From assembly GCF_004402405.1 (NCBI RefSeq), contig NZ_SOFE01000021.1:1-56162 (forward strand): a DNA stretch of 56,162 bases. Direction: 5' to 3'. The notes under the pieces were generated by a model. It was not told the DNA's origin. It did not search any database and saw only the letters and a list, made by a program, of their open reading frames with translations. Origin of the DNA: Cryobacterium levicorallinum (GTDB lineage: Bacteria; Actinomycetota; Actinomycetes; Actinomycetales; Microbacteriaceae). Below, piece by piece: positions 26,340 through 35,100 of this stretch (position 1 is its first letter; each line of letters starts with the position of its first letter). Position numbers and translations under genes: made by a program.

Positions 26340-27749
26340 TTAGCGCGGAACCGTCGCCTCGACGATCGCGATCTCCCGGGTCGCGGTCTCTCGATCGAGG
26401 TCGGGCTCCGATCCCTCGGGCGCGGCCGGCGCCTGCTCCTGCTCCAGCACGGCGGACCGGCCTCGGCGCCTCGGCCGCACCGACGGCGCCTCGCGCCCGT
26501 CGCCGGCGTGCAGAACGCGCACCCGGGGCGCCGAGAACGGATGCACCTGCACCCGAAGCCGGCGATACCGCACCATCCAAAACAGCACGACCAGTGCGGC
26601 CAACAGGCCGGAGACCCCGGCGAGGCCGAGCGCCCAGCGCGGGCCGAAGGCATCCGCTACCCAGCCGACCAGCGGGGCGCCGAGGGGAGTGCCGCCGACG
26701 AAGATGGCCATGTAGAGCGCCATGACGCGGCCGCGCATCTCGGGGCGGGTCGTCGTTTGCACGTAGGCGTTCGCGGTGGTCATCAGGGTGAGCGACGACA
26801 GGCCGACCAGGGTGAGAGATATGGCGAAAGTGGCATATGTCGGCATAATGGCCGACAGGGCGCAGGCCAGGCCGAACAGGGCGGCGCCGAGCACGATCAG
26901 GCGGAGCCTGGCGCGGCTGCGCCGGGCGGCGAGGAGCGCGCCGATGACAGCGCCGATGGCCATGATCGAGCTGAGCAGGCCGAACTCTGCAGCGCCCTGG
27001 CCGAACTCGATTGTGGCCATGGTCGAGGTGAAGATGGCGAAGTTGAGGCCGAAGGTGCCGATCAGAAAGACCGCGATCATGACGACGACGATGTCGGAGC
27101 GACCCCGCACGTAGCGGAAGCCGGCGAAGAGTTGGCCGCGCTCCCGGCTTGCCTTCGGTTGGCGACGTAGCTGGTGGGTGCGCAGCAGCGTCATGGCGAA
27201 GACGGTCGCGGCGAAGGTGACCGCGTTGATCATGAAGACCCAGCCGGCGCCGACGGCGACCGTGAGCAGACCGGCGGCGGCCGGCCCGATCAGGCGTGCA
27301 CCGTGGAATGACGCTGAGTTCAGCGCGACCGCGTTCGACAGCTGGTCTTCGGCGACGAGCTCGGAGACGAAGGTCTGACGGGCGGGCGCGTCGATGGCGG
27401 CGACGACGCCGAGGCCGAGGGCGAACAGGTAGACGTGCCAGAGCTGGGCCACCTCGAGCACGGTCAGAATGCCGAGGCCGAGCGCGAGCAGGCCCATCAG
27501 GGTCTGGGTGAGAATGAGCAGCTTGCGCCGGTTGAAGCGGTCGGCGATGAGGCCGGACCACGGCATGAGCACGAGCTGCGGGCCGAGCTGCAGCGCCATG
27601 GTGATGCCGACCGCTGTCGCGTCGTAGTTGGTGAGCTGGGTGAGAACGATCCAGTCCTGGGCGGTGCGCTGCATCCAGGTGCCGATGTTCGACACCAAAG
27701 CCCCCGCGAACCAGATGCGGTAATTGACGACGCTCAGCGAGCGAAACAT
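26340..27749 (-). CDS. MFS transporter, MarR-linked
   Basis: This 469-residue, 12-helix major facilitator protein has LSVVNYRIWFAGALVSNIGTWMQRTAQDWI in helix 1 and the loop 2-3 motif GLIADRFNRRKLLI. The last 75 residues are a charged, Arg/Glu-rich cytoplasmic tail, unusual for the family. The start at 27749 lies 5 bp after the marR stop, so the two form an operon. Drug or metabolite efflux under MarR control is the likely role (inference). Confidence 0.9.
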   Translation of the reverse strand: MFRSLSVVNYRIWFAGALVSNIGTWMQRTAQDWIVLTQLTNYDATAVGITMALQLGPQLVLMPWSGLIADRFNRRKLLILTQTLMGLLALGLGILTVLEVAQLWHVYLFALGLGVVAAIDAPARQTFVSELVAEDQLSNAVALNSASFHGARLIGPAAAGLLTVAVGAGWVFMINAVTFAATVFAMTLLRTHQLRRQPKASRERGQLFAGFRYVRGRSDIVVVMIAVFLIGTFGLNFAIFTSTMATIEFGQGAAEFGLLSSIMAIGAVIGALLAARRSRARLRLIVLGAALFGLACALSAIMPTYATFAISLTLVGLSSLTLMTTANAYVQTTTRPEMRGRVMALYMAIFVGGTPLGAPLVGWVADAFGPRWALGLAGVSGLLAALVVLFWMVRYRRLRVQVHPFSAPRVRVLHAGDGREAPSVRPRRRGRSAVLEQEQAPAAPEGSEPDLDRETATREIAIVEATVPR

Positions 27750-27754
27750 GGCAC

Positions 27755-28258
27755 TCAACTGTCGGCGAGCTCCTTCATGATGATGGTCGCGTCGGCGAGG
27801 GTGCTGCGCTGGGCGGGACTGAGCTGGGCGACGCGTTGCACCAGCCAGGCATCTCGACGCTTGCGGGTCTCGGTCATCATCTCGCTCGCGGCATCCGTTG
27901 TGCGCAGCACAATTTTGCGGCCGTCGAGGGTGGAATCGGTGCGGGCGACGAGGCCGGCATCGACGAGGCATTTGACCGTGCGGGTCATTGACGGCGGGGT
28001 GACGCGCTCGAACTCGCTGAGTTCGGTGAGCGTTAGCGGGCCGTGCACGTAGAGCACGCCGAGGGCTGAGAACTGGCCGCTGCCGAGTTCGTTCTCGGCC
28101 TTCTCCTGGCGCAGGCGGCGGGCGAGGCGGCCGTTGGCCAGACGAAATTCGTGGCTGAGCTCGGCGGTGTTGTTCGCCGCGGCGGGCTCGCTGTTCAGGG
28201 GCGGCTGCGCCTTGATGACGCCGAGGGCCGCGGTCTTGGGGTGCATTCGTGATTCCAT
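27755..28258 (-). CDS. MarR-family transcriptional regulator
   Basis: The 167-residue winged-helix protein has FSALGVLYVHGPLTLTELSEFERVTPPSMTRTVKCLVDAGLV and the DGRKIVLRTTDA wing. The start at 28258 has AAGGA five bases ahead, and that site lies inside the 12-bp inverted repeat at 28263-28292, so the repressor should block its own promoter and translation start. The MFS gene follows 5 bp after its stop. Confidence 0.92.
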   Translation of the reverse strand: MESRMHPKTAALGVIKAQPPLNSEPAAANNTAELSHEFRLANGRLARRLRQEKAENELGSGQFSALGVLYVHGPLTLTELSEFERVTPPSMTRTVKCLVDAGLVARTDSTLDGRKIVLRTTDAASEMMTETRKRRDAWLVQRVAQLSPAQRSTLADATIIMKELADS

Positions 28259-28262
28259 ATGT

Positions 28263-28292
28263 CCTTAGCATAGCAAATTAGCTATGCTAAGG
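28263..28292. promoter_or_regulatory. MarR operator
   Basis: CCTTAGCATAGC, a 6-bp spacer (AAATTA) and the exact complement form a perfect 12-6-12 inverted repeat between marR and the divergent hydrolase gene. It sits 5 bp from the marR start and 39 bp from the GTG of the hydrolase, so it can control both. Confidence 0.85.
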
Positions 28293-28330
28293 ATATTGGC
28301 AGCAGGCCCGGAACAGGGCAGACTATCCTC

Positions 28331-29173
28331 GTGCCCACATATACGGATGCCTCTGGCCTGGTCGTCACCTACTACGTCTGGCCGATCGACGCCCCCAAAG
28401 CCGTGATCCAGCTCGCCCACGGCGTCGGCGAACACGCCCAGCGCTACGCGGCGCTCGCCGCGGACCTTAATCGAGCCGGCTACAGCGTCTACGCCGACGA
28501 CCACCTCGGCCACGGCCAGACCGGGCTAGCCCAGCATGGCGGTGACCACACGAAACTTGGTCGGCTGGGCGCCGGCGGGCTGCGCGCGGCCGTGGCCGGC
28601 GTGCATGAGCTGAGTGGAATCATCCGCTCAGAAAACCCGACACTGCCCCTCGTGCTGCTCGGACACAGCTGGGGATCGTTCATGGCCCAAATGATCGTGA
28701 ACGCGCACGCCGCCGAGTACGACGCGATCGTGCTCTCCGGCAGCGCCTACCGCTGGCCGGGCTATCTCGACGGCGGCGACCTTAACCGCAAGCACAAAAC
28801 ACTCGGCACGACCGGAGTCGAGTGGCTCAGCCGGGACCCGGCCGTAGCGCAGGCGTTCGTGGCCGACCCGCTGACCACGGCGACGCCGCTCGCCAAGCTG
28901 TTCGGCCTGCGTGAGGCTGCCCGCCTGTTCGGCCGGCCAGCGAAAAATCTGCCCAGCGAACTGCCCATGCTCGTGCTAGTCGGCGGCGACGACACCGTCG
29001 GCGGCGAACGCAGCGCGCTCAAACTGGTGACCTCTTATATCAAGCGGTCGGGGTTGCGCGATGTGCGCCTGATCGTGTACCCGGGTGCGCGCCACGAGGT
29101 CTTCAACGAGATCAACCGCGACGAGGTCATCGGCGACCTCGTCTCCTGGCTCGACGAACGATTCACGCCGTAG
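28331..29173 (+). CDS. Alpha/beta hydrolase, monoacylglycerol lipase-like
   Basis: The 280-residue serine hydrolase has the oxyanion region AHGVGEHAQRY, the nucleophile elbow GHSWGS (Ser about 120), an aspartate in VGGDDTV and a late histidine in GARHEVFNE. HGxGEHxxRY is characteristic of monoglyceride lipases and lysophospholipases. GTG start; ATP-independent cytosolic enzyme. It is divergent from marR, whose operator lies just upstream, so it may belong to the same regulon. Confidence 0.85.
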   Translation: MPTYTDASGLVVTYYVWPIDAPKAVIQLAHGVGEHAQRYAALAADLNRAGYSVYADDHLGHGQTGLAQHGGDHTKLGRLGAGGLRAAVAGVHELSGIIRSENPTLPLVLLGHSWGSFMAQMIVNAHAAEYDAIVLSGSAYRWPGYLDGGDLNRKHKTLGTTGVEWLSRDPAVAQAFVADPLTTATPLAKLFGLREAARLFGRPAKNLPSELPMLVLVGGDDTVGGERSALKLVTSYIKRSGLRDVRLIVYPGARHEVFNEINRDEVIGDLVSWLDERFTP

Positions 29174-29182
29174 GCTGAAACC

Positions 29183-30235
29183 ATGCATGGTGAATATAAG
29201 GTTCCGGGCGGCAAACTGGTCGTCGTTGATCTCGATGTCGTCGACGATGTCATCGCCAATTTTCGTCTGGCCGGGGATTTCTTTCTCGAACCCGACGATG
29301 CCCTCGAGGACATCAACGCGGCGGTGACCGGCCTGCCCGCCGGCAGTACGGCCGCTGCGATCGCGGACGCCGTGCGTGGCGCGCTGCCGGCCGGCGCGAT
29401 TCTGCTCGGCTTCTCGCCGGAGGCCGTCGCGGTCGCCATTCGTCGGTCGCTCGCGCAGGCGAGCACCTGGCGCGACTACGACTGGCAGATCATCCACGCC
29501 CAGACGCCGGTCGCGCCCGTGCTGCAGATGGCCCTCGACGAGGTGCTCGCCACCGAGGTCGGCGAGGGACGACGCCAACCCACCCTACGCATCTGGGAGT
29601 GGAACGAACCGGCCGTCGTCATCGGCAGTTTTCAGTCGCTCAAAAACGAGGTCGACCCCGAGAACGCCGCGAAGTACGGCTTCACCGTGGTTCGGCGCAT
29701 CAGCGGCGGCGGCGCCATGTTCATGGAGGCCGGCTCGGTCATCACCTATTCGATCTACGCGCCGACCGACCTCGTGCAGGGCATGAGCTTCGCCGACTCC
29801 TACGCCTTTCTGGACGAGTGGGTCATCACCGCGCTCAAATCGCTCGGCATCGACGCGCACTACCAGCCGCTCAATGACATCACGAGCCCGACCGGCAAGA
29901 TCGGCGGGGCCGCCCAGAAACGTCTCGGAAGCGGCGCCGTACTGCACCACGTCACCATGAGCTACGACATGGACGGCGAAAAAATGGTGCAGGTGCTGCG
30001 CATTGGCCGCGAAAAACTCAGCGACAAGGGCATTACGAGTGCCGCCAAGCGCGTCGATCCGTTGCGCAGCCAGACCGGCCTGAGCCGTGCCGAGATCATC
30101 GAACGCATGAAGGAGACCTTCACCGGCCTCTACGGTGCCTCCGAGGGCGACGTCACCGCCGAGGAATACGCCAAGGCCACCGAGCTCGTCGCGAACAAGT
30201 TCAGCACCGAGGAATGGCTGACCCGGGTTCCCTAG
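29183..30235 (+). CDS. lplA: Lipoate-protein ligase with fused N-terminal accessory domain
   Basis: This 350-residue protein has two parts. The first 95 residues (KVPGGKLVVVDLDVVDDVIANFRLAGDFFLEP) are the small accessory domain that in E. coli LplA sits at the C-terminus and in some archaea is a separate protein. The rest is the catalytic ligase: RRISGGGAMF lipoate/ATP loop, then the lysine in SPTGKIGG and the AAQKRLGSG stretch. It attaches lipoate to E2 and GcvH proteins. It starts 9 bp after the hydrolase stop. Confidence 0.9.
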   Translation: MHGEYKVPGGKLVVVDLDVVDDVIANFRLAGDFFLEPDDALEDINAAVTGLPAGSTAAAIADAVRGALPAGAILLGFSPEAVAVAIRRSLAQASTWRDYDWQIIHAQTPVAPVLQMALDEVLATEVGEGRRQPTLRIWEWNEPAVVIGSFQSLKNEVDPENAAKYGFTVVRRISGGGAMFMEAGSVITYSIYAPTDLVQGMSFADSYAFLDEWVITALKSLGIDAHYQPLNDITSPTGKIGGAAQKRLGSGAVLHHVTMSYDMDGEKMVQVLRIGREKLSDKGITSAAKRVDPLRSQTGLSRAEIIERMKETFTGLYGASEGDVTAEEYAKATELVANKFSTEEWLTRVP

Positions 30236-30236
30236 A

Positions 30237-30260
30237 TGAGCGGATGCCGACATCCGCTCA
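30237..30260 (+). terminator. lplA hairpin made of two CGGATG words
   Basis: TGAGCGGATG, a CCGA loop and CATCCGCTCA form a perfect 10-bp stem directly after the lplA stop codon. Both arms carry the over-represented host word (CGGATG and its complement). Confidence 0.6.
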
Positions 30261-30270
30261 CCCAGAATCG

Positions 30271-30312
30271 GCTGCCGGCTGCCGGCTGCCGGCTGCCGGC
30301 TGCCGGCTACCG
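30271..30312. repeat. 7-bp tandem repeat GCTGCCG
   Basis: Five exact copies of GCTGCCG are followed by one variant, GCTACCG. On the minus strand the variant supplies the TAG stop codon (30307-30309) of the acetyltransferase gene. Copy-number change would not touch the stop, but loss of the variant base would extend the protein by several residues. Confidence 0.9.
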
Positions 30313-30645
30313 GCCGCGGGTCAGCAGGTCCTGGTACTCCGCGTGCGTGTCGATCCAATGCGCCACATACGAACAATCGGCCACCACGGCCAGGTCGGTG
30401 CGCACGCGCACGTCGTCGAGCGCCTGCTCGACCAGGATGCTCGCCAAACCGTGGGCGCGCCGGGTCGGGTCGACCTCGGTGTGAGTGAAATGCACCGCCG
30501 ATTGCGTGGTGACGTAGTCGGCCAGGCCGACGCAGTCGTCGCCGAGCCAGACCGTGTACCTGTTCTGCTCGGGGGTGTGGCGCACCTGCAGAGTGCCGGC
30601 TTCAGCCAGATCCTGCGAGTGGATGGTAGCCGATTCAGCAGTCAT
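30307..30645 (-). CDS. Small GNAT N-acetyltransferase (YidJ/COG2388 type)
   Basis: The 112-residue protein resembles the minimal acetyltransferases of the COG2388 family: RYTVWLGDDCVGLADYVT, then HTEVDPTRRAHGLASILVEQALDDVR as the acetyl-CoA loop (R-R-x-H-G-x-A replacing Q-x-x-G-x-G/A), and a C-terminal CSYVAHWIDTHAEY helix. The substrate is unknown. Its stop codon lies in a tandem repeat. Confidence 0.8.
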   Translation of the reverse strand: MTAESATIHSQDLAEAGTLQVRHTPEQNRYTVWLGDDCVGLADYVTTQSAVHFTHTEVDPTRRAHGLASILVEQALDDVRVRTDLAVVADCSYVAHWIDTHAEYQDLLTRGR

Positions 30646-30694
30646 CCAGACAGACTAAGCCGATAGACGGCGCGGAGGCTGAAAGAATAGACAA

Positions 30695-31591
30695 ATGCCT
30701 TTCTCGTGGACACCGACCAGTCCGAGCCGTGTCATCCACGCCAACAACCTCAAGGTGTTGCCGAGCCTGCCGGACGGTGCCTTCACCCTGATCTATCTCG
30801 ACCCGCCGTTCAACACCGGCCGGTCACAGAAACGCCAGACCACCACGTCGGTGCGTTCGGTCGCCACCGATGGATCCCACGCGACCGGAACGATCACCGG
30901 ATTCAAGGGCCAGCGCTACGAGCGCATCAAGGGCGACCTGCTCGGCTACGACGACCAGTTTGAGGACTATTGGGCTTTTCTGGAGCCGCGCCTGATCGAG
31001 GCCTGGCGGCTGCTGGCCGACGACGGCACGCTCTACCTGCACCTCGATTACCGCGAAGCGCACTACGCCAAGGTGCTTCTCGACGCCCTGTTCGGCCGGG
31101 AATGCTTTCTCAACGAGCTCATCTGGGCTTACGATTACGGTGCCAAATCGAAGAACAAGTGGCCGACCAAACACGACACGATTCTGGTCTACGTGAAGAA
31201 TCCGGCCAGCTACTACTTCGACTCCACGACCGTAGACCGGGAGCCGTATATGGCCCCTGGTCTGGTCACGCCCGAAAAAGTCGCCAAGGGCAAACTGCCG
31301 ACGGATGTCTGGTGGCACACCATCGTCTCGCCCACCGGCAAGGAGAAAACCGGCTACCCCACTCAGAAACCGGTCGGAATCCTGCGGCGCATCATCCAGG
31401 CGTCCAGTCGCGAGGGCGACTGGGTGCTCGACTTCTTCGCTGGCAGCGGCACCACCGGAGCCGTCGCGGCCGCCCTCGGCCGTCGCTTCGTACTGATCGA
31501 CCAGAACCCCGAAGCACTCGTCGTGATGCGTGCCCGGTTCGAGCTGGTGCCAGGCGTCGAATTTCTAGAACTAACTCAGGAGAACCCATGA
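30695..31591 (+). CDS. Orphan site-specific DNA methyltransferase (amino-MTase)
   Basis: This 298-residue amino-methyltransferase has the catalytic DPPF at residues 36-39 near the N-terminus and the AdoMet-binding FAGSGTTGAVAAALGRRFVLID near the C-terminus, the permuted beta-class order. It methylates adenine N6 or cytosine N4 in a sequence I cannot predict. No restriction gene is adjacent, so it is an orphan, possibly regulatory. Its TGA overlaps the ATG of the next gene (ATGA), so a luciferase-like oxidoreductase is translationally coupled to it. Confidence 0.88.
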   Translation: MPFSWTPTSPSRVIHANNLKVLPSLPDGAFTLIYLDPPFNTGRSQKRQTTTSVRSVATDGSHATGTITGFKGQRYERIKGDLLGYDDQFEDYWAFLEPRLIEAWRLLADDGTLYLHLDYREAHYAKVLLDALFGRECFLNELIWAYDYGAKSKNKWPTKHDTILVYVKNPASYYFDSTTVDREPYMAPGLVTPEKVAKGKLPTDVWWHTIVSPTGKEKTGYPTQKPVGILRRIIQASSREGDWVLDFFAGSGTTGAVAAALGRRFVLIDQNPEALVVMRARFELVPGVEFLELTQENP

Positions 31592-32511
31592 AATTTCGCA
31601 TTTTCACCGAGCCCCAGCAGGGTGCCAGCTACGATGACGTCCTGGCCGTCGCGCAGGCCACCGAGCGGCTCGGCTTCGACGCATTCTTTCGCAGCGACCA
31701 TTACCAGGTCATGGGTGACGGTGATGGCCTGCCCGGCCCGACGGATGCCTGGACCACCCTCGCCGGGTTGGCGCGGGAGACAAAACGCATCCGTTTGGGT
31801 ACCCTGGTCTCCTCGGTGACCTACCGGCCGCCGGGAATTCTGGCCATCCAGGTCGCGCAGGTCGACCAGATGTCGGGTGGGCGCGTCGAGCTCGGCCTCG
31901 GCACCGGCTGGTTCGAGCAGGAGCACCTCGCCTACGGCATCCCGTTTCCGGACAAACGGTTCGGCCTGCTCGAGGAACAGCTCGAGATCATCACCGGGCT
32001 GTGGAACACCCCGGTCGGGGCCCGCTACGACTTCGCCGGCGAGCACTACACCCTCGTCGATTCGCCGGCGCTGCCGAAGCCCACACAGGCGCGAGTGCCG
32101 GTGATCGTGGGTGGCGGCGGTGCCAAGCGCACCCCGAAACTCGCGGCTCGCTTCGCGACCGAGTTCAACCTGCCGTTTCCCGACTTCGCCGACATTGCGG
32201 GCAAGTTCGACGGCGTGCGGGCGGCCTGTGAGGCCATCGACCGCGACCCGGCCGAGCTCACCTACTCGGCGGCGCTGATCGCCGTCGGCGGCTCGGATGA
32301 GACGGAGTTCGCCCGCCGGGCGGCCTCGGTCGGTCGCGAGCCGGCCGAGCTGCGTGAGCACGGCCTTGCAGGCACCGCCTCCGAGATCGTCGACCGACTC
32401 GGCGCTCTCGCCGATTCCGGCGTCGAGTGCGTCTACCTGCAGATCATGGATCTGTCCGACCTCGAGCACCTGGAGTTTTTGGCCGCCGAGGTGGTTCCGC
32501 AGCTGCGCTGA
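31588..32511 (+). CDS. Luciferase-like (LLM) flavin/F420-dependent oxidoreductase
   Basis: The 307-residue TIM-barrel protein has TERLGFDAFFRSDHYQ, RLGTLVSSVTYRPPGILAIQVAQVDQMSGGRVELGLGTGW and PVIVGGGGAKRT, all typical of the LLM class of F420- or FMN-dependent oxidoreductases. F420 use cannot be decided from these motifs. It overlaps the methyltransferase stop by four bases, and AGGAG lies ahead of the ATG. Confidence 0.88.
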   Translation: MKFRIFTEPQQGASYDDVLAVAQATERLGFDAFFRSDHYQVMGDGDGLPGPTDAWTTLAGLARETKRIRLGTLVSSVTYRPPGILAIQVAQVDQMSGGRVELGLGTGWFEQEHLAYGIPFPDKRFGLLEEQLEIITGLWNTPVGARYDFAGEHYTLVDSPALPKPTQARVPVIVGGGGAKRTPKLAARFATEFNLPFPDFADIAGKFDGVRAACEAIDRDPAELTYSAALIAVGGSDETEFARRAASVGREPAELREHGLAGTASEIVDRLGALADSGVECVYLQIMDLSDLEHLEFLAAEVVPQLR

Positions 32512-32521
32512 GGCGCGCCGA

Positions 32522-32547
32522 GCGGATGCCGCGGCGCCGGCATCCGT
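32522..32547 (+). terminator. Hairpin of paired CGGATGCC words after the LLM gene
   Basis: CGGATGCCG (32523-32531) and CGGCATCCG (32538-32546) form a perfect 9-bp stem with a 6-nt loop 11 bases after the stop codon. Confidence 0.6.
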
Positions 32548-32634
32548 CGGTGGCAAGCGTTTGGGGAGCTCGCACGTGTTCGAACCAGTGCCAACCTCCT
32601 AAACACGTGCCGCGAGGCCCGGGCGGCGCCCGGC

Positions 32635-34050
32635 TCAGCCCCCCTGTGCCGCCCGAATGTGCGCCGCGTACATGCGCCCACTGTCCTTCACCGTGCGTTC
32701 GAGCGTCTTGTAGTCGACCCGCACGATGCCAAACCGTTTCTCGTAGCCGTACGACCACTCAAAGTTGTCGAGCAGTGACCAGACGAAGTACCCGCGCACG
32801 TCGGCGCCGGCCGCGATAGCCTCGCCCACCTTGTTGATGTGCGCCACGATGTACTCCGTGCGTTCCGCATCGTGCACGGCGCCGTCGGCGCTCACCGTGT
32901 CGTCGTAGGCGGCACCGTTCTCGGTGACGTAGAGCGGCGGCAGGCGGTCGTACTCCTGGCCGAGGCGCACCAACAGCAGACGCAGGCCGTCGGGGTTGAC
33001 CTCCCAGTCCATCGCGGTGCGGGGCAGTCCGCGGCTGGGGAAGGTGATGTACTTCGATCCGATCCACGGCGAACCGACGGGCCGGTCGGCGCCTCCGGCG
33101 TGACCATCGGTCGCCGAGGCATCCGCATGGCCGCTCACGAGGTCATCGTGATAGTGGTTGACCCCCAGAAAATCCAGCGGGGAGCTGATGATGGAAAGGT
33201 CATCGGAGTGGATGACCTCGGCGAGTCCGAAAGGCTCGAGGTCGTGCAGGGTGTCGTCGGGGTAGGTGCCGCGCAGCAGTGGGTCGAGGAAGATGCGGTT
33301 GGCGAGCGAGTCGAGTCGACGGGCCGCTTCAATGTCGATCGGGTCGGCCGCATCGCGCGGTACGGCATTTGTGAGATTCAGGGTGATCCCGAGGTTCTGC
33401 GCCCCGGCCGAGCGCAGCGCGTTCACCGCGAGCCCGTGCGCGAGGTGCTGGTGATGCACCGCAGCGACCGCAGCCCGGCCATCTTGCCGGCCCGGCGCAT
33501 GGGCGCCCGATCCGTAGCCGAGCAGTGAGGAGCAGAACGGCTCGTTGAAGGTGGTCCAGTGGGTGACCCGGTCGCCCAGCGCGGAGTAGACATCCCTTGC
33601 GTAGTCGACGAACCGGTAGGCGGTGTCGCGGTTCGCCCAGCCGCCTTCCTCCTCGAGGGCCTGCGGCAGGTCCCAGTGGTACAGGGTGAGCCAGGGAAGA
33701 ATGCCGGCGCCGAGCAGCTCGTCGACCAGGCGGGAGTAGAAGTCCAGCCCCTCGGGGTTCATCGCTCGATCGCCCGGGCGCACGCGGGCCCAGCTGGTCG
33801 AGAACCGGTAGGCGTCGAGGCCGAGCGAGGACATGAGCCGCACATCGGCGGGCATCCGGTGGTAGTGATCGACCGCTGTCTCAAGGTCGTCGTCGCCCGC
33901 GATGGCGCCCTTCACCCGCGCGAACGCATCCCAGATCGAATCTTCCTTGCCACCGGCGTGGCCGGCGCCCTCGATCTGCGCGGCGGCCGTCGCCGACCCC
34001 CAGAGAAATCCGTGCGGCCAGGTGAACGGTGTGGGTGTGATCTGCGACAT
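32635..34050 (-). CDS. GH1 beta-glucosidase
   Basis: This 471-residue family 1 glycosidase begins FLWGSATAAAQIEG. It has the acid/base glutamate in TFNEPF (about residue 165) and the nucleophile glutamate in YVTENG (about 370), and ends with GYFVWSLLDNFEWSYGYEKRFGIVRVD. It hydrolyses beta-glucosides or related beta-glycosides in the cytoplasm; there is no signal peptide. The start at 34050 (MSQITPTPFTWP) lacks a strong ribosome site. No transporter or regulator is next to it. Confidence 0.94.
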   Translation of the reverse strand: MSQITPTPFTWPHGFLWGSATAAAQIEGAGHAGGKEDSIWDAFARVKGAIAGDDDLETAVDHYHRMPADVRLMSSLGLDAYRFSTSWARVRPGDRAMNPEGLDFYSRLVDELLGAGILPWLTLYHWDLPQALEEEGGWANRDTAYRFVDYARDVYSALGDRVTHWTTFNEPFCSSLLGYGSGAHAPGRQDGRAAVAAVHHQHLAHGLAVNALRSAGAQNLGITLNLTNAVPRDAADPIDIEAARRLDSLANRIFLDPLLRGTYPDDTLHDLEPFGLAEVIHSDDLSIISSPLDFLGVNHYHDDLVSGHADASATDGHAGGADRPVGSPWIGSKYITFPSRGLPRTAMDWEVNPDGLRLLLVRLGQEYDRLPPLYVTENGAAYDDTVSADGAVHDAERTEYIVAHINKVGEAIAAGADVRGYFVWSLLDNFEWSYGYEKRFGIVRVDYKTLERTVKDSGRMYAAHIRAAQGG

Positions 34051-34230
34051 GACAAAACGGTACCCCGCGGCGAGACATTGGACCAGTGCTTTGACGATGG
34101 CTCGCGTAACTGCGGATATCAAGTCGAACCCTCCCCGCAATCGCCCAGAACGGGTCGTCGCGGCTGAGATCTCGGCAGGGATGCACGCGGCATTCGGGGC
34201 TCTCAGATTCGGCGCAGCTAAGCTCGAAAC

Positions 34231-34368
34231 ATGTTGCAGAACAACGAACCCACCGAGGCCGATCAGCGGCGCACCCGGCGCCGGTTTTTGATCGGGGTTC
34301 TCATCGTTGGAGTGGTCGTCGCGCTCGCGGCGATCGGCCTTTATCTGAGCGCCGCGCTCAGCGTTTAA
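34231..34368 (+). CDS. Small single-pass membrane protein (45 aa)
   Basis: This short gene codes for a 45-residue protein: a charged N-terminus (TEADQRRTRRR) followed by one membrane helix (FLIGVLIVGVVVALAAIGLYL) and a short end. It stops 21 bp before the GTG of the secreted amidase, on the same strand, and may be co-transcribed. No family is recognised. Confidence 0.55.
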   Translation: MLQNNEPTEADQRRTRRRFLIGVLIVGVVVALAAIGLYLSAALSV

Positions 34369-34389
34369 ACAATCAGAAGTGAGTACAAC

Positions 34390-35100
34390 GTGCAGTTGAC
34401 AAGGTGGCAGCGACTCGGCCTGACGACGGCCGTGGGTGCCGTGCTCGCGGTCGGCGCGACGGCGCTCGTCGTGCAGGCCCTCGAAGGACCGGCCGACCCC
34501 ACCAAGACGGCGCAGACACCGGATGCCGCAACCCCAGCCACAACGCAGGAACCGGTTCGCGCCACCCCCGCCGACACGGCCGCTGCGGCCACGGTCGAGG
34601 CGGAGCCTGGCCTCAGCGCCCCCGTCGCCGCGCAGATCGATTACCTCCTCGCGCACTGGAGCCTGGAAAACTACAACACAGCCGAGTGGGGCGTGCTCGG
34701 GGAGAACGACTGCGTCAACTTCGCCAGCCAGGCCATGATCGCCCGCGGCTGGACCATGGACAGCGTCTGGTCGAGCCCGAAGAACGGCAACGCCTACGAC
34801 GCCTCGGCCGCCTGGCGCAGTTCCACAGCATTCATGAATTACATCGCGCATACCGGCAAGGCCGCCGCCCTGACCGATCAGCAGCGTGATCAGGTCAAGG
34901 TCGGCGACATCGTGCAGTTCGACTGGGACAATTCCGGCGACCGCGACCACACCGCCATTGTCACCAGGGTGGAGAAGGTCGGCGACACGATCGAGATCTC
35001 GTTCGCCGGGCACACCCTCGATTCCGACTTCCGCTCGGTCGACACGGCAATCACCGTGGATCACCCGGGCGGCACGGCGTACTACTGGAGTGTTCCTTAG
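34390..35100 (+). CDS. Secreted amidase-domain (Amidase_6) protein
   Basis: The 236-residue protein has a signal or anchor segment (residues 8-31, [23 protein letters not shown]), an Ala/Thr/Pro linker (about 32-75) and a C-terminal amidase domain. The putative catalytic cysteine is in [12 protein letters not shown] and a histidine is in DHTAIVT. This Amidase_6 fold is papain/CHAP-like and in Gram-positives is usually exported, probably to act on cell-wall peptides. GTG start. Its stop overlaps the stop of convergent pgm by three to four bases. Confidence 0.8.
   Translation: MQLTRWQRLGLTTAVGAVLAVGATALVVQALEGPADPTKTAQTPDAATPATTQEPVRATPADTAAAATVEAEPGLSAPVAAQIDYLLAHWSLENYNTAEWGVLGENDCVNFASQAMIARGWTMDSVWSSPKNGNAYDASAAWRSSTAFMNYIAHTGKAAALTDQQRDQVKVGDIVQFDWDNSGDRDHTAIVTRVEKVGDTIEISFAGHTLDSDFRSVDTAITVDHPGGTAYYWSVP

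Noticed and set aside
30271..30312. CRISPR-like repeat
   Set aside because: The unit is 7 bp with no spacers; it is a simple tandem repeat. No CRISPR array or cas gene was seen anywhere in the window.
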